A stretch of DNA of 24,101 nt from Desulfobulbaceae bacterium UBA2775 (GCA_002352445.1 DEIL01000218.1:1-24101); one strand, 5' to 3'; positions 1-8,912 are shown, numbered from the stretch's first letter. The notes: generated by a model not told the origin, from the sequence alone. A program made the numbers and translations.

Positions 1-122
1 CGGAACTTTTTAAAATGGCTGGATCTAAGGGGCTGTAAAAAAAGAATATGTAATTATGGCCTTGCCAGAATTTTGCTTCAGCTTGGGAGACTCCGAAAAG
101 GCCATTTATGTGCAGACTGTGA

Positions 123-1088
123 TTATTTTTCAATCACTCCTGTGTCAGCTTTTGCTTTTGCAGTTTCATCTTTAAGCTCCTCATAATCTTTTACAGATTG
201 TTCTACAGCTTCATCCTGCTGCTTTTTCATCTGACTTATTTTCTCTTTCACTTTTTCCGGTTTCACTTTCAAACCCTGGGCACCGAACAGAGTGGCTGCC
301 AGATATTTAAAGGAAAAGAGCATTAACTCAACATCATCTTCTTTAATTTTATTGACGGTTTCTTCATCGATCTCATATGTATCAAGAAATGAGCTTTCAA
401 AAATAAATTTTCTAAAAGTGGTAAGATCAGTCGAAGCCATAAAGAACATCCTTTTCGCCTGCTCAGACAGGGAGGCCTGAATGCCATAGGATTTACGCCG
501 CATTACCAGTCTTAACCATTCTCCGTTCATCTCATCTCTGACATCAACCCCCTGATCAGCACGCCATTCTCGAACAGTCCACTCCTTATCTTCCTCGAAA
601 CCTTTACAGTGATCCTCCCGAACAATGAAAAAAAACTTTTCTTCCGCTGACTCGAGTTCATTGCCCTCGCTATCCCTGCTCCCTCCCTCATGGAAGTCAG
701 CCATGCCAACGGGATAATATCTGCAGGCAGTTGGTCTGTCAGTGTATACCGTGCAGCCTTCCGGAGTGACAAATGGACATTTGTTATCATCCTCACGTAA
801 TTTGATCATAACCCCGGGCATATCCGTTTTCTCCAGATATGTAGGCACAGTGTATTCTTGAAGAAACTCATGGGCAGGGATTTCAAGTCGTTTAGAAAGC
901 ATCAAGATATCATAGGGGGTAAGAACAATCTTTATTCCACCACAGCATGCTGTAAAACATCTTACCCCTGGATGACAACGAAACTTCAGATGGCTGTCCA
1001 GAGTCAATTTTTTCGGCTCTACTGAAGAGGGATTTTTTTCTTTGCCAAAAATGGTCTGCTCTTTACCGCTTTTTTCTTTGTTACTCAT
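123..1088 (-). CDS. YkgJ-type CxxCxxCC-like metal-binding protein
   Basis: A 321-residue cytoplasmic protein with the cysteine pattern of the YkgJ (zinc- or iron-chelating) family. C38, C44 and the pair C48-C49 are followed by C104, C112 and C122, in contexts such as ACCGG, KCPF and ACRYYP that are typical of the family. The remaining C-terminal half is charged and helical and ends in a Lys/Glu-rich tail. The reading frame extends upstream to 1160, but I choose the ATG at 1088 because AAGGTGAT lies just before it. The protein has no signal peptide or membrane segment. Members of this family are thought to bind a metal or Fe-S centre; their reactions are mostly unknown, so no specific function is given. 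It is transcribed away from the 1392 gene and has its own promoter-like sequence at 1175-1203. Confidence 0.85.
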   Translation of the reverse strand: MSNKEKSGKEQTIFGKEKNPSSVEPKKLTLDSHLKFRCHPGVRCFTACCGGIKIVLTPYDILMLSKRLEIPAHEFLQEYTVPTYLEKTDMPGVMIKLREDDNKCPFVTPEGCTVYTDRPTACRYYPVGMADFHEGGSRDSEGNELESAEEKFFFIVREDHCKGFEEDKEWTVREWRADQGVDVRDEMNGEWLRLVMRRKSYGIQASLSEQAKRMFFMASTDLTTFRKFIFESSFLDTYEIDEETVNKIKEDDVELMLFSFKYLAATLFGAQGLKVKPEKVKEKISQMKKQQDEAVEQSVKDYEELKDETAKAKADTGVIEK

Positions 1089-1174
1089 TCCATCACCTTG
1101 TAGAATATATAAAAGAATTCGCCTCAGATCCAGCAGAGCTGGAATTGGGTGTATTATCATGCACGCAACCGCAC

Positions 1175-1203
1175 ATAATAAACATCTACACTTGATGTGT
1201 AAA
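1175..1203 (-). promoter_or_regulatory. Sigma70-type promoter for the YkgJ-type gene
   Basis: On the minus strand a TTTACA box (1198-1203) is followed after exactly 17 bases by TATTAT (1175-1180). Each box is one base from the sigma70 consensus. Transcription would start near 1168 and leave a leader of about 80 bases before the ATG at 1088. Confidence 0.55.
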
Positions 1204-1360
1204 CAAATTTAAGTGAGAATCCAGACTCCTGTCCCTTGTATTACTGAAGTAATTTAAGGTAAAATAGAAACCTACTCAGTCAGGATATGGTTATTGCTTG
1301 CAGTTTTGTCGAATAGTTCGTATATGTCATTCTCCGTACAAAAAATGTTTTATACTCAAA

Positions 1361-1377
1361 ATGGTGAGAATCACCAT
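1361..1377. promoter_or_regulatory. Perfect inverted repeat next to the RBS, possible operator
   Basis: ATGGTGA-GAA-TCACCAT is a perfect 7-base inverted repeat with a 3-base centre. It begins five bases after a TATACT -10-like box (1351-1356) and ends immediately before the AAGGA ribosome binding site (1378-1382) of the 1392 gene. That position suits a repressor site over the transcription start, or an mRNA hairpin beside the ribosome site. The -35 side of the promoter is weak, so the promoter call is tentative. Confidence 0.4.
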
Positions 1378-1391
1378 AAGGACTACTGTGC

Positions 1392-1586
1392 ATGAAACTG
1401 TTTGCCCCACAAATCGACCTCACATCCGTTAATACTGTTGTTTATCATTTGCCGGACGGTCCTGCCTTGTCATTGAAAATTGACGGTATTGAGGAATATC
1501 TTGACCTGGAGTTAGAACTTGGTCATATCTGCGATACTTCAAATATTGACGGCGTCCTGCATTTCTTCCCCAAAGGCAACGCATAG
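1392..1586 (+). CDS. Small protein of unknown function (64 aa)
   Basis: I do not recognise this protein. It is a 64-residue, acidic, soluble-looking product with alternating hydrophobic residues that suggest beta strands in the first half. It has no cysteine cluster, signal peptide or membrane segment. Support for it being real comes from the AAGGA ribosome site nine bases before the ATG, a TATACT box with an inverted repeat just upstream, and its position as the first gene ahead of the PHP gene, which starts 30 bases after its stop. It may be a leader gene of a two-gene operon. Without homologue evidence the call stays moderate. Confidence 0.5.
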   Translation: MKLFAPQIDLTSVNTVVYHLPDGPALSLKIDGIEEYLDLELELGHICDTSNIDGVLHFFPKGNA

Positions 1587-1616
1587 CAACAACAACCTTT
1601 TCTGCTCCTCTACCAA

Positions 1617-2411
1617 ATGTCTGACTCCACTGCAGATATTCTACTACACACCACAATTGACAGACATGTACACACAAAACTGTGCCATCATGCAAATGGT
1701 GAAATGGAAGATTATGTTCTGGCTGCAATTCGACAGGGCCTTGAGGGCTTAATCTTTCTCGAACATATGGAGGAAGGCATAAATGGCAATGAAAAGACCT
1801 GGCTCACAGAGGAAGATTTTGACTCCTACTTTTTTGAGGGTAAGCGACTGCAGGAAAAGTACAGGGATCGGCTGAGTATCGGGCTGGGCGTTGAATGTGG
1901 ATACAATCCGGACAGCCGGCAAACACTTATCTCAAGGCTGGGCAGACGAGACTGGGATGAAATCGGAATCTCATGCCATTTCTTAAAATCAGCCAGAGGA
2001 CACATTAACCTCTTCAGCCGGAAAGAACATAACCTGAAAAAGGCAAAAGAATCAGGACCAGAGCACCTTCTCAACACCTATTTTGACACTCTCCTCGAAG
2101 CGGTTGCAACTCTTCCCGGCACCAAACTCTGTCATCTCGACGGAGCACTTCGTTTTCTGCCCGAAATATATCTCACCGATATGCACATGGAAAAAATCGA
2201 CCAACTCCTCCTCGCTGTCAAGAAAAGAGGGCTGACCTTGGAAATCAACACCTCGGGCCTGGTAATCAGAGGGGAACAGTTTCCGAACCGTGCTATTCTG
2301 CAAATGGCAATTTCCCACCGGATTCCTCTGGTTGTCGGTTCTGATGCCCACAATCCGGAACAGGTAGGACAACATTTCGACCAGATAAAAGAGCTTGTTG
2401 AGGGACTATAA
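1617..2411 (+). CDS. PHP-domain phosphatase, histidinol-phosphatase-like
   Basis: A 264-residue PHP-domain metal-dependent phosphoesterase. The N-terminal metal motif reads DRHVHTKLCHHA (about residues 15-26), which matches the D-x-H-x-H and CxHA pattern of HisJ/HisK-type histidinol phosphatases. Further ligand-like positions are in FLEHMEEG (about 47-54), GVECGYN, GISCHFLKS and GSDAHNPEQVG near the C-terminus. The length fits the family. The known family reaction is removal of phosphate from L-histidinol phosphate in histidine synthesis; related PHP enzymes hydrolyse other phosphate esters, and no other his gene is in the window, so the substrate is not certain. No clear ribosome site precedes the ATG, so it may be coupled to the small upstream gene. 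It converges with the reductase gene, 14 bases apart. Confidence 0.85.
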   Translation: MSDSTADILLHTTIDRHVHTKLCHHANGEMEDYVLAAIRQGLEGLIFLEHMEEGINGNEKTWLTEEDFDSYFFEGKRLQEKYRDRLSIGLGVECGYNPDSRQTLISRLGRRDWDEIGISCHFLKSARGHINLFSRKEHNLKKAKESGPEHLLNTYFDTLLEAVATLPGTKLCHLDGALRFLPEIYLTDMHMEKIDQLLLAVKKRGLTLEINTSGLVIRGEQFPNRAILQMAISHRIPLVVGSDAHNPEQVGQHFDQIKELVEGL

Positions 2412-2425
2412 CAACTCTCCTCTCA

Positions 2426-4150
2426 TTAATCAGGCAGCCAGCCTGCCCCCATACGCTTTATCACATTAAAGCCACCGGGTAAAACCAGACTGTTTCTGCG
2501 CCCGACAGAATCAAGAAACACCTGGATTTCAAAAGATCTCGATCCGGCATTACAAAATATTATCAACATCTTATCTGCAGGCAACTCCGCATATCTCTCC
2601 CGGATCTCATCATAGGGCAGAGAAGCCCACAGAGCTTCTCCAAAATGTTCGACAAGGGGTGTTGCCTGTTTTGTATGCCGTACATCCAGAACCCGCCAGT
2701 CCGGCTGGCTGGACGGATCATCCATATAATCGTAAAACATTTCCATGGAAATCTGTCGCATCCGCTTTTCGCAAAGGTTGTCGGCAACATATGCAGCAGC
2801 ATTGATTCCATCAATTGCACTGGAAAAAGGCGGCGAATAGGCCATCTCAATATTTCCAAAATCGTCAATTGAGGCCCCGCTGCACAGGGCCACAGCAGCG
2901 GCATCAAGTCTGGCGGAAAGTGCATCATTCATTGGACCGACTCCCTGTAATCCCAGCACTCTTCTTGTTCTACGGTCAAAAACCAGCTCCAGGCAAATAA
3001 TCTCCTGAGTCGGAAAAAAGTGTGCCCTGTCGGAAGGTGAGGTAAGAGACACATCCGCATCAAAGCCCTCGGCAAGTGCTGTTTCCAGGCTCAGTCCCGT
3101 GGATCCCACTGAGAGTTCAAAGGCTTTAAGGATAAAACTGCCGACTCCTCCCTTAAAGACACTTGGAATACCTGCCATATTGTCTGCAGCAACTCTGCCC
3201 TGTTTATTGGCCATGCTGCCAAAAGGGGCGTTAAATCGCTTACCGGATACAAGATGGGAAATTTCGATACAGTCTCCAGCAGCATAAATATAAGGATCGG
3301 AAGTCTGCATTCTCTCATTTACCACAATGGCACCATACGGTGAGACATTTAAACCCGCTTCTTTGGCAAGCTGGGATTGCGGCCGTACACCTGCTGCCAT
3401 AATCACCAGATCCGCCTCAAGACTCCTCTCCCCTGTCTTTACTCCTGTTACCTTGCCATCACGTGTGAGTATTTCCTCCGCCCCTTCCCCCGTAAAAACA
3501 TCCACTTTGTTTTCTTTAAGATGTTTTTCCAGCATGGTCGCCATTGTCCAGCTTATTATTCTGGGTAAAAGTTGATCCATATACTCTATAAGCGCTGTTT
3601 CTACTCCCCACAGGTCGGTAAATGCTTCGGCCATCTCAATACCGATTGCACCACCGCCTATGACCACAGCCTTACTCACCTGTCCTTTGGCTATTCTTTC
3701 TTTGATTTCTATGGCCTTATGTATATCACTGACAGTAAAGACACCATCGGCATCACTTCCCGGAATTGGCAGTGTTACCGGCTGACTGCCGGTGGCAAGC
3801 ATAAGTAGATCATAATCAATGCTGTTCTGCTTACTGGTTGTCAATTCTTGGACCTTAACATTTCTATTAAGGCGGTCGATTGACAGGGCACGGGTTGAAG
3901 TCAAGGTGTTGACCCCTTTTGTCTTTTCAAAAAAAGCCTCGTCCCTGAGCGCGTGATAACTTGTAGATCTCAGCTCTTTTTCATCCGTCACATCACCGGA
4001 AACATAATATGGGATACCACAGCCTCCATAGGAAATCAGACTATCCTGATCTATTATGGTCACATCCGCGTCAGGCAGGAGACGTTTTACCCGACAGGCT
4101 GCCTTGGGACCGGCTGCAACTCCACCAATAATGACAATTTTCTTTCCCAT
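2426..4150 (-). CDS. CoA-disulfide/persulfide reductase-like flavoprotein with rhodanese domain
   Basis: A 574-residue cytoplasmic flavoprotein of the pyridine nucleotide-disulfide oxidoreductase group. The N-terminus holds an FAD dinucleotide fold (IIGGVAAG, residues 7-14) and SYGGCGIPYY with Cys44, the position of the single redox cysteine of CoA-disulfide reductases. A second dinucleotide fold for NAD(P)H follows (VVIGGGAIGIEMAE). The last ~110 residues are a rhodanese domain with the loop CNAGSRS and its catalytic Cys533. This architecture matches CoA-disulfide reductase-rhodanese fusions such as NADH-dependent persulfide reductase (Npsr), which reduce CoA persulfides or polysulfide. An in-frame ATG lies 12 bases upstream, but GGAG six bases before the chosen ATG favours the shorter form. 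It follows the ABC permease gene by 35 bases and is probably its co-transcribed neighbour. Confidence 0.88.
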   Translation of the reverse strand: MGKKIVIIGGVAAGPKAACRVKRLLPDADVTIIDQDSLISYGGCGIPYYVSGDVTDEKELRSTSYHALRDEAFFEKTKGVNTLTSTRALSIDRLNRNVKVQELTTSKQNSIDYDLLMLATGSQPVTLPIPGSDADGVFTVSDIHKAIEIKERIAKGQVSKAVVIGGGAIGIEMAEAFTDLWGVETALIEYMDQLLPRIISWTMATMLEKHLKENKVDVFTGEGAEEILTRDGKVTGVKTGERSLEADLVIMAAGVRPQSQLAKEAGLNVSPYGAIVVNERMQTSDPYIYAAGDCIEISHLVSGKRFNAPFGSMANKQGRVAADNMAGIPSVFKGGVGSFILKAFELSVGSTGLSLETALAEGFDADVSLTSPSDRAHFFPTQEIICLELVFDRRTRRVLGLQGVGPMNDALSARLDAAAVALCSGASIDDFGNIEMAYSPPFSSAIDGINAAAYVADNLCEKRMRQISMEMFYDYMDDPSSQPDWRVLDVRHTKQATPLVEHFGEALWASLPYDEIRERYAELPADKMLIIFCNAGSRSFEIQVFLDSVGRRNSLVLPGGFNVIKRMGAGWLPD

Positions 4151-4185
4151 TGTATGCTCCATTCAATTTAAGACTTTATGAATTT

Positions 4186-4998
4186 CTATCTTTTCCTGAT
4201 TCTTGAGCCTGAAAGACGCTCGAGACAAAGCCGGTGGCGATTATCGAACAGATAGTGACCAGACATCCAGATTGCACTGATAACACCAAAACCGGTACCT
4301 GCTGCTATTAAAAATATAATAAGGATCTGATACTTGACCGCTTCCATCGGAGGAGTTCCCCCCAGAATCTGTCCGGTCATCATGCCGGGCAGACTAACCA
4401 GTCCTGCCGCCGCCATTGAGTTAATGATAGGGATCATGCCGGTTCTCATACACTCTTTTCGTATATCACTGCTTGCCTCCTGCCAGGTCTGCCCGAGAAG
4501 CAGTCTCTGCTCAACACCTCCTCTCTCTTTATAGAACTGATCCGTCAAGCGATCAAGAGCAAGAGAGACCCCGGTCATAGTATTTCCAAGCAACATACCA
4601 AGAAGAGGAATGGCATACTGGGGTGTATACCAGGGATCTACCCCTATTATCACCAGTAGGGCAATGAGTGAGACGGAGAAAGAAGAGACAAACATTGCGC
4701 CGGTCCCGATTGCGTATCCAGTGATACCCTTCAGGCGGAGGTTCTGCCGTGCCAAGACCTCTCGTCCTGCGGCAAACAGCATAACCGTTGCCATAAGTAA
4801 GACAATGGGCAGGCTACCGGAAGCAAACAGAAAACGCAGCACAATTCCTATAAAAAGGAGTTGTGCCGTCATGCGGCAGCTGAATATCAGGATCTTCCAC
4901 TCGAGGCCCAGGCTGAGAAAAAGGGACAACAGGGATAAAACGCAAACCAGAGCAGCTGCAATTCCAAGATCCCATGCACTTAGGGCAATAACATCCAT
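4186..4998 (-). CDS. fetB: FetB-like (UPF0014/YbbM) ABC transporter permease
   Basis: A 270-residue integral membrane protein of the FetB/YbbM family, the usual size. About six or seven hydrophobic segments are visible, beginning near residues 10-30. Family-typical stretches include the polar cytoplasmic region around LGNTMTGVSLALDR and GMIPIINSMAAAGLVSLPGMMTGQILGG. In E. coli the FetA-FetB pair is linked to iron export and resistance to oxidative stress; transfer of that role here is inference. The ATPase partner lies just upstream, ending 50 bases before this start. Only weak ribosome-site sequence (GAGAGAAG) precedes the ATG. Confidence 0.85.
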   Translation of the reverse strand: MDVIALSAWDLGIAAALVCVLSLLSLFLSLGLEWKILIFSCRMTAQLLFIGIVLRFLFASGSLPIVLLMATVMLFAAGREVLARQNLRLKGITGYAIGTGAMFVSSFSVSLIALLVIIGVDPWYTPQYAIPLLGMLLGNTMTGVSLALDRLTDQFYKERGGVEQRLLLGQTWQEASSDIRKECMRTGMIPIINSMAAAGLVSLPGMMTGQILGGTPPMEAVKYQILIIFLIAAGTGFGVISAIWMSGHYLFDNRHRLCLERLSGSRIRKR

Positions 4999-5048
4999 GA
5001 CTTCTCTCGTTATCTTTTACTTTACTCTTCCACAGATACTGGCTGCTG

Positions 5049-5705
5049 TTAAACAGTCTTTTCTACTAACCCGGTCTTTTCCAGACAGAGCTCTCTGGCT
5101 GCAACCCGTTGCAGTTGCTCGGGATCATGACTGACCCACAGTACAGATGTGTTGTGATGTCGCAAATATTGAAAAATAAAACTTTCCGTCAATGTTGTAT
5201 GATACCCGTCAAGAGAGGAGCAGGGTTCATCAAGAAGCAGAACAGAGGGGGTGTTGCACACGCCACGAATAAGAGCAAGTCTCTGCTTCTCACCGGTTGA
5301 CAACCTGCTTATCTGCCAATTAAGAACATCCTTGTCAAAACCTACAGCTGCAAGTTTTTCTTTTAAAAATTCTGTATCAAACTCTGTAGAAAAATGATCA
5401 CCAACGATATCATACCACCAGAACGATTCCGCCGGTACCATCGTAACCCTGGAGCGCCAGAGGGGTGCCGGAAAAGAAGTGCTGGGAACACCGTCCAGCA
5501 GGATCTTTCCGGAATGAGGAATAAGATCTGTTATGGCACGCAACATCTGTGTCTTTCCAACACCCGACTGACCACTCAAACCGAGGCACTCACCCTCTTT
5601 CAAAACAAAGGTATAGGGTCCGTTCACAAGAAATCGCAGATCCTCTACACGGAGTCGACAACTATTGTTTTGCGGGGGGGATATTGATGATGAAGGTTGT
5701 ACCAT
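5049..5705 (-). CDS. fetA: FetA-like ABC transporter ATP-binding protein
   Basis: A 218-residue ABC ATPase. Walker A is GQSGVGKT (residues 45-52), the signature is LSTGEKQR (135-142), Walker B is VLLLDEP (155-161) and the switch histidine is in VSHD (H193). The short single-domain form and its position directly before a FetB-type permease make it the ATPase of that exporter. The start lies inside the 3' end of the histidine kinase gene in another frame, a 44-base overlap that implies translational coupling. No good alternative start exists further downstream before the conserved domain. The substrate is not readable from the sequence; iron is the family precedent. Confidence 0.87.
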   Translation of the reverse strand: MVQPSSSISPPQNNSCRLRVEDLRFLVNGPYTFVLKEGECLGLSGQSGVGKTQMLRAITDLIPHSGKILLDGVPSTSFPAPLWRSRVTMVPAESFWWYDIVGDHFSTEFDTEFLKEKLAAVGFDKDVLNWQISRLSTGEKQRLALIRGVCNTPSVLLLDEPCSSLDGYHTTLTESFIFQYLRHHNTSVLWVSHDPEQLQRVAARELCLEKTGLVEKTV

Positions 5706-7128
5706 TACCTACTTCACTGTCCACTGAAATTTCAGCGCCATGGCTGTCAACAATGTTCTTCGTTATTGCCAGCCCAAGACCGGTGCCTCTATTTTTATCG
5801 GTAAAAAATGGCTTAAAGATCTGATCTATCTTCTCTTCTGGAATACCCGAACCAGTGTCACTGATAGCAACTCTGGTTCCTCCTCTCAGATTGTTTGTGC
5901 TCACCTGCACCTGCCCACCTTCTCCAGTAGCCTGAAGAGCGTTGACGAAAATATTTAACAGAGCACGATAAAAATGTTTTTCATCCAGATAACTGTCTTT
6001 CAAGTTCGGTGCCAGATCCGTCACCAGTTCAATCCGTCTTTTCTTCAACTCTGGAGCAATAAATAAAAGTACCTTTTTGACAATCAGATTGAGATTAATC
6101 CGTTCAAGGTTTACCTTTTGAGGTCTGGCAAAATCTAAAAATTCGACAACTATCGAATTCAGCCTGATAGTTTCGTCAACAATTATCTTTGCCAGATGTT
6201 CATTCCCCGGCGCAAGTTTTTCTATTCTCTTTGCCAGAATTTCTGCCGTACTTCTGACAATACCCAGGGGACTCTTTATTTCATGGGACACTGTCGCAAC
6301 CATGGTGCCCAGATGAGCCAGTCTCTCATTCTGGTTCAACTTTTCTTCAAGCCTCAGCCTCTCCATTGCCCGCTTTTCCATTATCTTCCCTGCCCGGGAA
6401 ACAATTGTGCGCAAGACGAGAAAAAGGATGGCCATCACTACGCTGGAAACAAGAATTATCCTCCCCTGTAAGCGAATAATATTAGCATAACTGCGAGAAA
6501 GATTTTTCTCTATCTCGATAACACCCATGATAAGGTCTCCTTCCTCACCATCCTGACGCACCTGTCTAAACGGGATGAAGGTCTTTAACTCACACTTCAC
6601 ATCATCGACTAAATGAAGCAGACTGAAAACACTACCACTGTATACAAGCCTGGAATTCGATACTCCGCCCAGGGCCTTTATATATTCTTCCTCTCCCATA
6701 TCCTTTTTGCCGATAAGCTCAGGGACTGTCGAATAGGAGATTATATTCATACTCGAATCATAGATGGTCACAGAATCGATCTTCAGCCCCTGGATAACAC
6801 CCCGTATGATCCCGTTCAACAACTCAAACTGCTCCGGGTTTCTTAAACTGATTCCACCATACCTTACGACCGCCGGAAGGACAAAACGTCTAAAAACCTG
6901 CTGATTGAGGTTTTCAGCAAGGAGCAGAGAGTATTCCTCGTTCTGCTCCATCATAACCTTTCTTGCATTATCAGAGATTATCCAGGAGAGAAAGAGTGTA
7001 AAGACAAGAATAACGACGAGGCTGGAAAAAGAAAAATATTTTACAAGCTTAAACGGCACAAGTCCGGCTTCCAGTTTCTGCTGCCTTACAGAATCAAGGC
7101 CCTGATTTGACTGTGTAGTCTTAACCAT
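5662..7128 (-). CDS. Membrane-bound sensor histidine kinase
   Basis: A 488-residue sensor kinase. The first membrane helix is at about residues 33-52, then a ~170-residue extracytoplasmic sensor region, and a second helix at about 223-243. The HisKA domain follows with the phospho-accepting His282 in SHEIKSPLG. The ATPase domain has the N box with N396 (FVNALQA), G1 (DTGSGIP, D424), the F box FKPFF and G2 (GTGLGLA, about 448-454). The frame is open further upstream to 7308, but the ATG at 7128 has GGAG seven bases before it and overlaps the end of the radical SAM gene by eight bases, the usual operon arrangement. No response regulator is visible in the window, so it is an orphan here. Its overlap with the ABC transporter genes suggests it may sense something related to that transporter. 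Confidence 0.9.
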   Translation of the reverse strand: MVKTTQSNQGLDSVRQQKLEAGLVPFKLVKYFSFSSLVVILVFTLFLSWIISDNARKVMMEQNEEYSLLLAENLNQQVFRRFVLPAVVRYGGISLRNPEQFELLNGIIRGVIQGLKIDSVTIYDSSMNIISYSTVPELIGKKDMGEEEYIKALGGVSNSRLVYSGSVFSLLHLVDDVKCELKTFIPFRQVRQDGEEGDLIMGVIEIEKNLSRSYANIIRLQGRIILVSSVVMAILFLVLRTIVSRAGKIMEKRAMERLRLEEKLNQNERLAHLGTMVATVSHEIKSPLGIVRSTAEILAKRIEKLAPGNEHLAKIIVDETIRLNSIVVEFLDFARPQKVNLERINLNLIVKKVLLFIAPELKKRRIELVTDLAPNLKDSYLDEKHFYRALLNIFVNALQATGEGGQVQVSTNNLRGGTRVAISDTGSGIPEEKIDQIFKPFFTDKNRGTGLGLAITKNIVDSHGAEISVDSEVGNGTTFIINIPPAKQ

Positions 7129-8908
7129 GGCACGCTCCGCATATCCTGCATTTTTTCGTATCACAGGGATCGCTCGTTTTACCTGCGAAAGCCTTCTTGT
7201 ACTCTCGCCACAGGTAGCTCTGCTTAATAGAGTGATCAATGATTGACCAGGGGAAATATTCAAACTCGTCATGGCCACAGAGAGCATATTGCCCTGCAGT
7301 AAGTCCATGGCGTTTCATTGCCTGCTTCCACGGTATACCATAAACCGCCATTTCCAAAAGAACATTGGCCAGTTTGCGATCTCCCCTTGCAAGTATAGCC
7401 TGAAACAGGACATTGTCCGGCTTATCATGATTCACATGAACATTTGCGTAAGCTTTGAACCCATTCTTAAGGAACTTAAGCCGGTTCTTTAACCGGTTGA
7501 CCACCTCCTGCCGACTTTTATATTCCCCTTTTTCCAGCTGTTCACTGACGCCGAAAGCATGAAACTGGAAAGGAGTCCAGGGCTTTGGTACAAAGCAGTT
7601 AATCGAGACAGTTATCTCACACAGCCTTCCACGTAAACGGCCGATCGGATCAATTTTTCCTTTTATCCTGCCCACAAGCTGGATGGCTTCTTCAAGATCT
7701 TTTTCAGTCTCGGTGGGCAGACCTATCATCAGGTACAGTTTGAGTTTATAAATGCCTGCTGCAATAAGACGCTCTGCGGCGCGAATAATATCCTGCTCAT
7801 CCAACCCTTTGTTAATCACAGTCCGGAGTCGCTCGGAGCATCCGTCAGGAGCAATAGCAACACTCTTGAGATTACTCCCGGCAAGAAGGTCGAGCAGCGA
7901 TCCTGACAAGCGATCAGCACGCAGGGACGAAAACGACAATGCACAGCCGCTCTCACCAAGATAGTCGGAAAGTATATCGAGTTCTGCAGTATCGGCCATC
8001 TCCATACCCAACAGCCCCACACGGTCGGTATCCTCCCACCGCTCGGCGATTCCGGCAGCCACCGCATCACCGCTCCATAATCGGGGTGGTCGGTAAATAT
8101 ATCCTGCCGCACAGAAACGACACCCTCTTGAACACCCCCTGCCAAGCTCAGTCAGGAAAAGATTTGAGAATTCCGCCAGAGGAGAGAGCAATTGCGAGTG
8201 AGCTGCCTTACTGCACTTTTCCTGATACACCTTTTTTATCCTGTCTACCAGTCCAGGGGGTGCAGAATGGCCTACAAGATGACCACCTTCACTGTACACA
8301 GGATTATAAAGAGCGGGAGCATAGCATCCCTCATACCGTTCACTTACCCCCCTCAGGATCTCCATCCTACCGGCCACTGTATATTTGCGAACCAGATAGT
8401 CCGTCACATCTTCCAACACAGGTTCGGCCTCTCCGATAATGAACAGGTCAACGAAAGGGGCGAGGGGTTCGGGGTTCATGAAGGTGGCAACTCCTCCGCA
8501 GACAACAAGAGGATCCTGACCGGACACCTGGATGTCACGATCTTTGGCAAGAGGAGCTAGACCTCCCCTGATCAAAATCTCTACCACATGGAGATAGTCG
8601 TGTTCGAAACTGACAGAGATGAAAATAAGAGGAAACTGCGTCAGTTCTCTACCAGACTCAACAGACCGTAAATCATTACCCTTTTCAGGAAGAAAAAACC
8701 TTTCACAGACCAGGGTTTGTTGTTCATTGAGCAATGCATAGACGAGTTGAAAACCGAGGCTGGACATTCCAACTCTATAACTATTGGGATAGATCAGAGC
8801 GATCGGCTGCCGCCCCGTCCATTTTTTCAGAAAACTTCCTTTTTCCTGAGCAAGGAAAAGTTGTCGATTGTTGCCGACACCAACAGACGTTTTCTTTTGC
8901 CTACCGAT
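7121..8908 (-). CDS. Uncharacterised radical SAM protein with N-terminal B12-like region (TIGR03960-like)
   Basis: A radical SAM enzyme of about 595 residues. The cluster motif is CSRGCRFC, inside GRGCSRGCRFCAAG. The N-terminal third resembles the cobalamin-binding-like fold that precedes the radical SAM domain in this family, and the C-terminus ends in a small cysteine cluster (CDTKKCRICGAC). The reaction is unknown. The first ATG is at 8767, but the frame upstream of it encodes conserved-looking family sequence (LIYPNSYRVGM), so the gene begins earlier. No ATG, GTG or TTG is in frame up to the stop at 8944. The only good ribosome site, AGGGGAGGT at 8921-8913, points to an ATC codon at 8908. 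I take that as a probable non-canonical start. The gene lies 20 bases after the ftsZ stop and overlaps the kinase gene. Confidence 0.85.
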   Translation of the reverse strand: MGRQKKTSVGVGNNRQLFLAQEKGSFLKKWTGRQPIALIYPNSYRVGMSSLGFQLVYALLNEQQTLVCERFFLPEKGNDLRSVESGRELTQFPLIFISVSFEHDYLHVVEILIRGGLAPLAKDRDIQVSGQDPLVVCGGVATFMNPEPLAPFVDLFIIGEAEPVLEDVTDYLVRKYTVAGRMEILRGVSERYEGCYAPALYNPVYSEGGHLVGHSAPPGLVDRIKKVYQEKCSKAAHSQLLSPLAEFSNLFLTELGRGCSRGCRFCAAGYIYRPPRLWSGDAVAAGIAERWEDTDRVGLLGMEMADTAELDILSDYLGESGCALSFSSLRADRLSGSLLDLLAGSNLKSVAIAPDGCSERLRTVINKGLDEQDIIRAAERLIAAGIYKLKLYLMIGLPTETEKDLEEAIQLVGRIKGKIDPIGRLRGRLCEITVSINCFVPKPWTPFQFHAFGVSEQLEKGEYKSRQEVVNRLKNRLKFLKNGFKAYANVHVNHDKPDNVLFQAILARGDRKLANVLLEMAVYGIPWKQAMKRHGLTAGQYALCGHDEFEYFPWSIIDHSIKQSYLWREYKKAFAGKTSDPCDTKKCRICGACHG

Positions 8909-8912
8909 GTCG

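Larger units (their letters stand above)
1089..1391. other. Divergent intergenic region, 303 bases
   Basis: This is the gap between two divergent genes. It holds the minus-strand promoter (1175-1203), a short palindrome ATTACTgaAGTAAT (1240-1253), a plus-strand TATACT box (1351-1356) and a perfect 7-3-7 inverted repeat (1361-1377). I see no convincing gene or RNA in the rest. Confidence 0.5.

Noticed and set aside
56..137. Inverted repeats ATGGCCTT/AAGGCCAT (56-63, 98-105) and GTGATT/AATCAC (119-137) as a terminator of the YkgJ-type gene
   Set aside because: The first has a 34-base loop and its nearest T run is not adjacent; the second spans the stop codon with no T run after it on the minus strand. 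Neither is a convincing intrinsic terminator.
1221..1230. CAGACTCCT near 1222 as another end of the MITE-like element
   Set aside because: Only about nine bases match, and neither the rest of the terminal repeat nor a second end is present.
7129..7308. Longer start of the histidine kinase at 7308
   Set aside because: It would overlap the radical SAM gene by 188 bases. The ATG at 7128 has a good ribosome site and an 8-base overlap.
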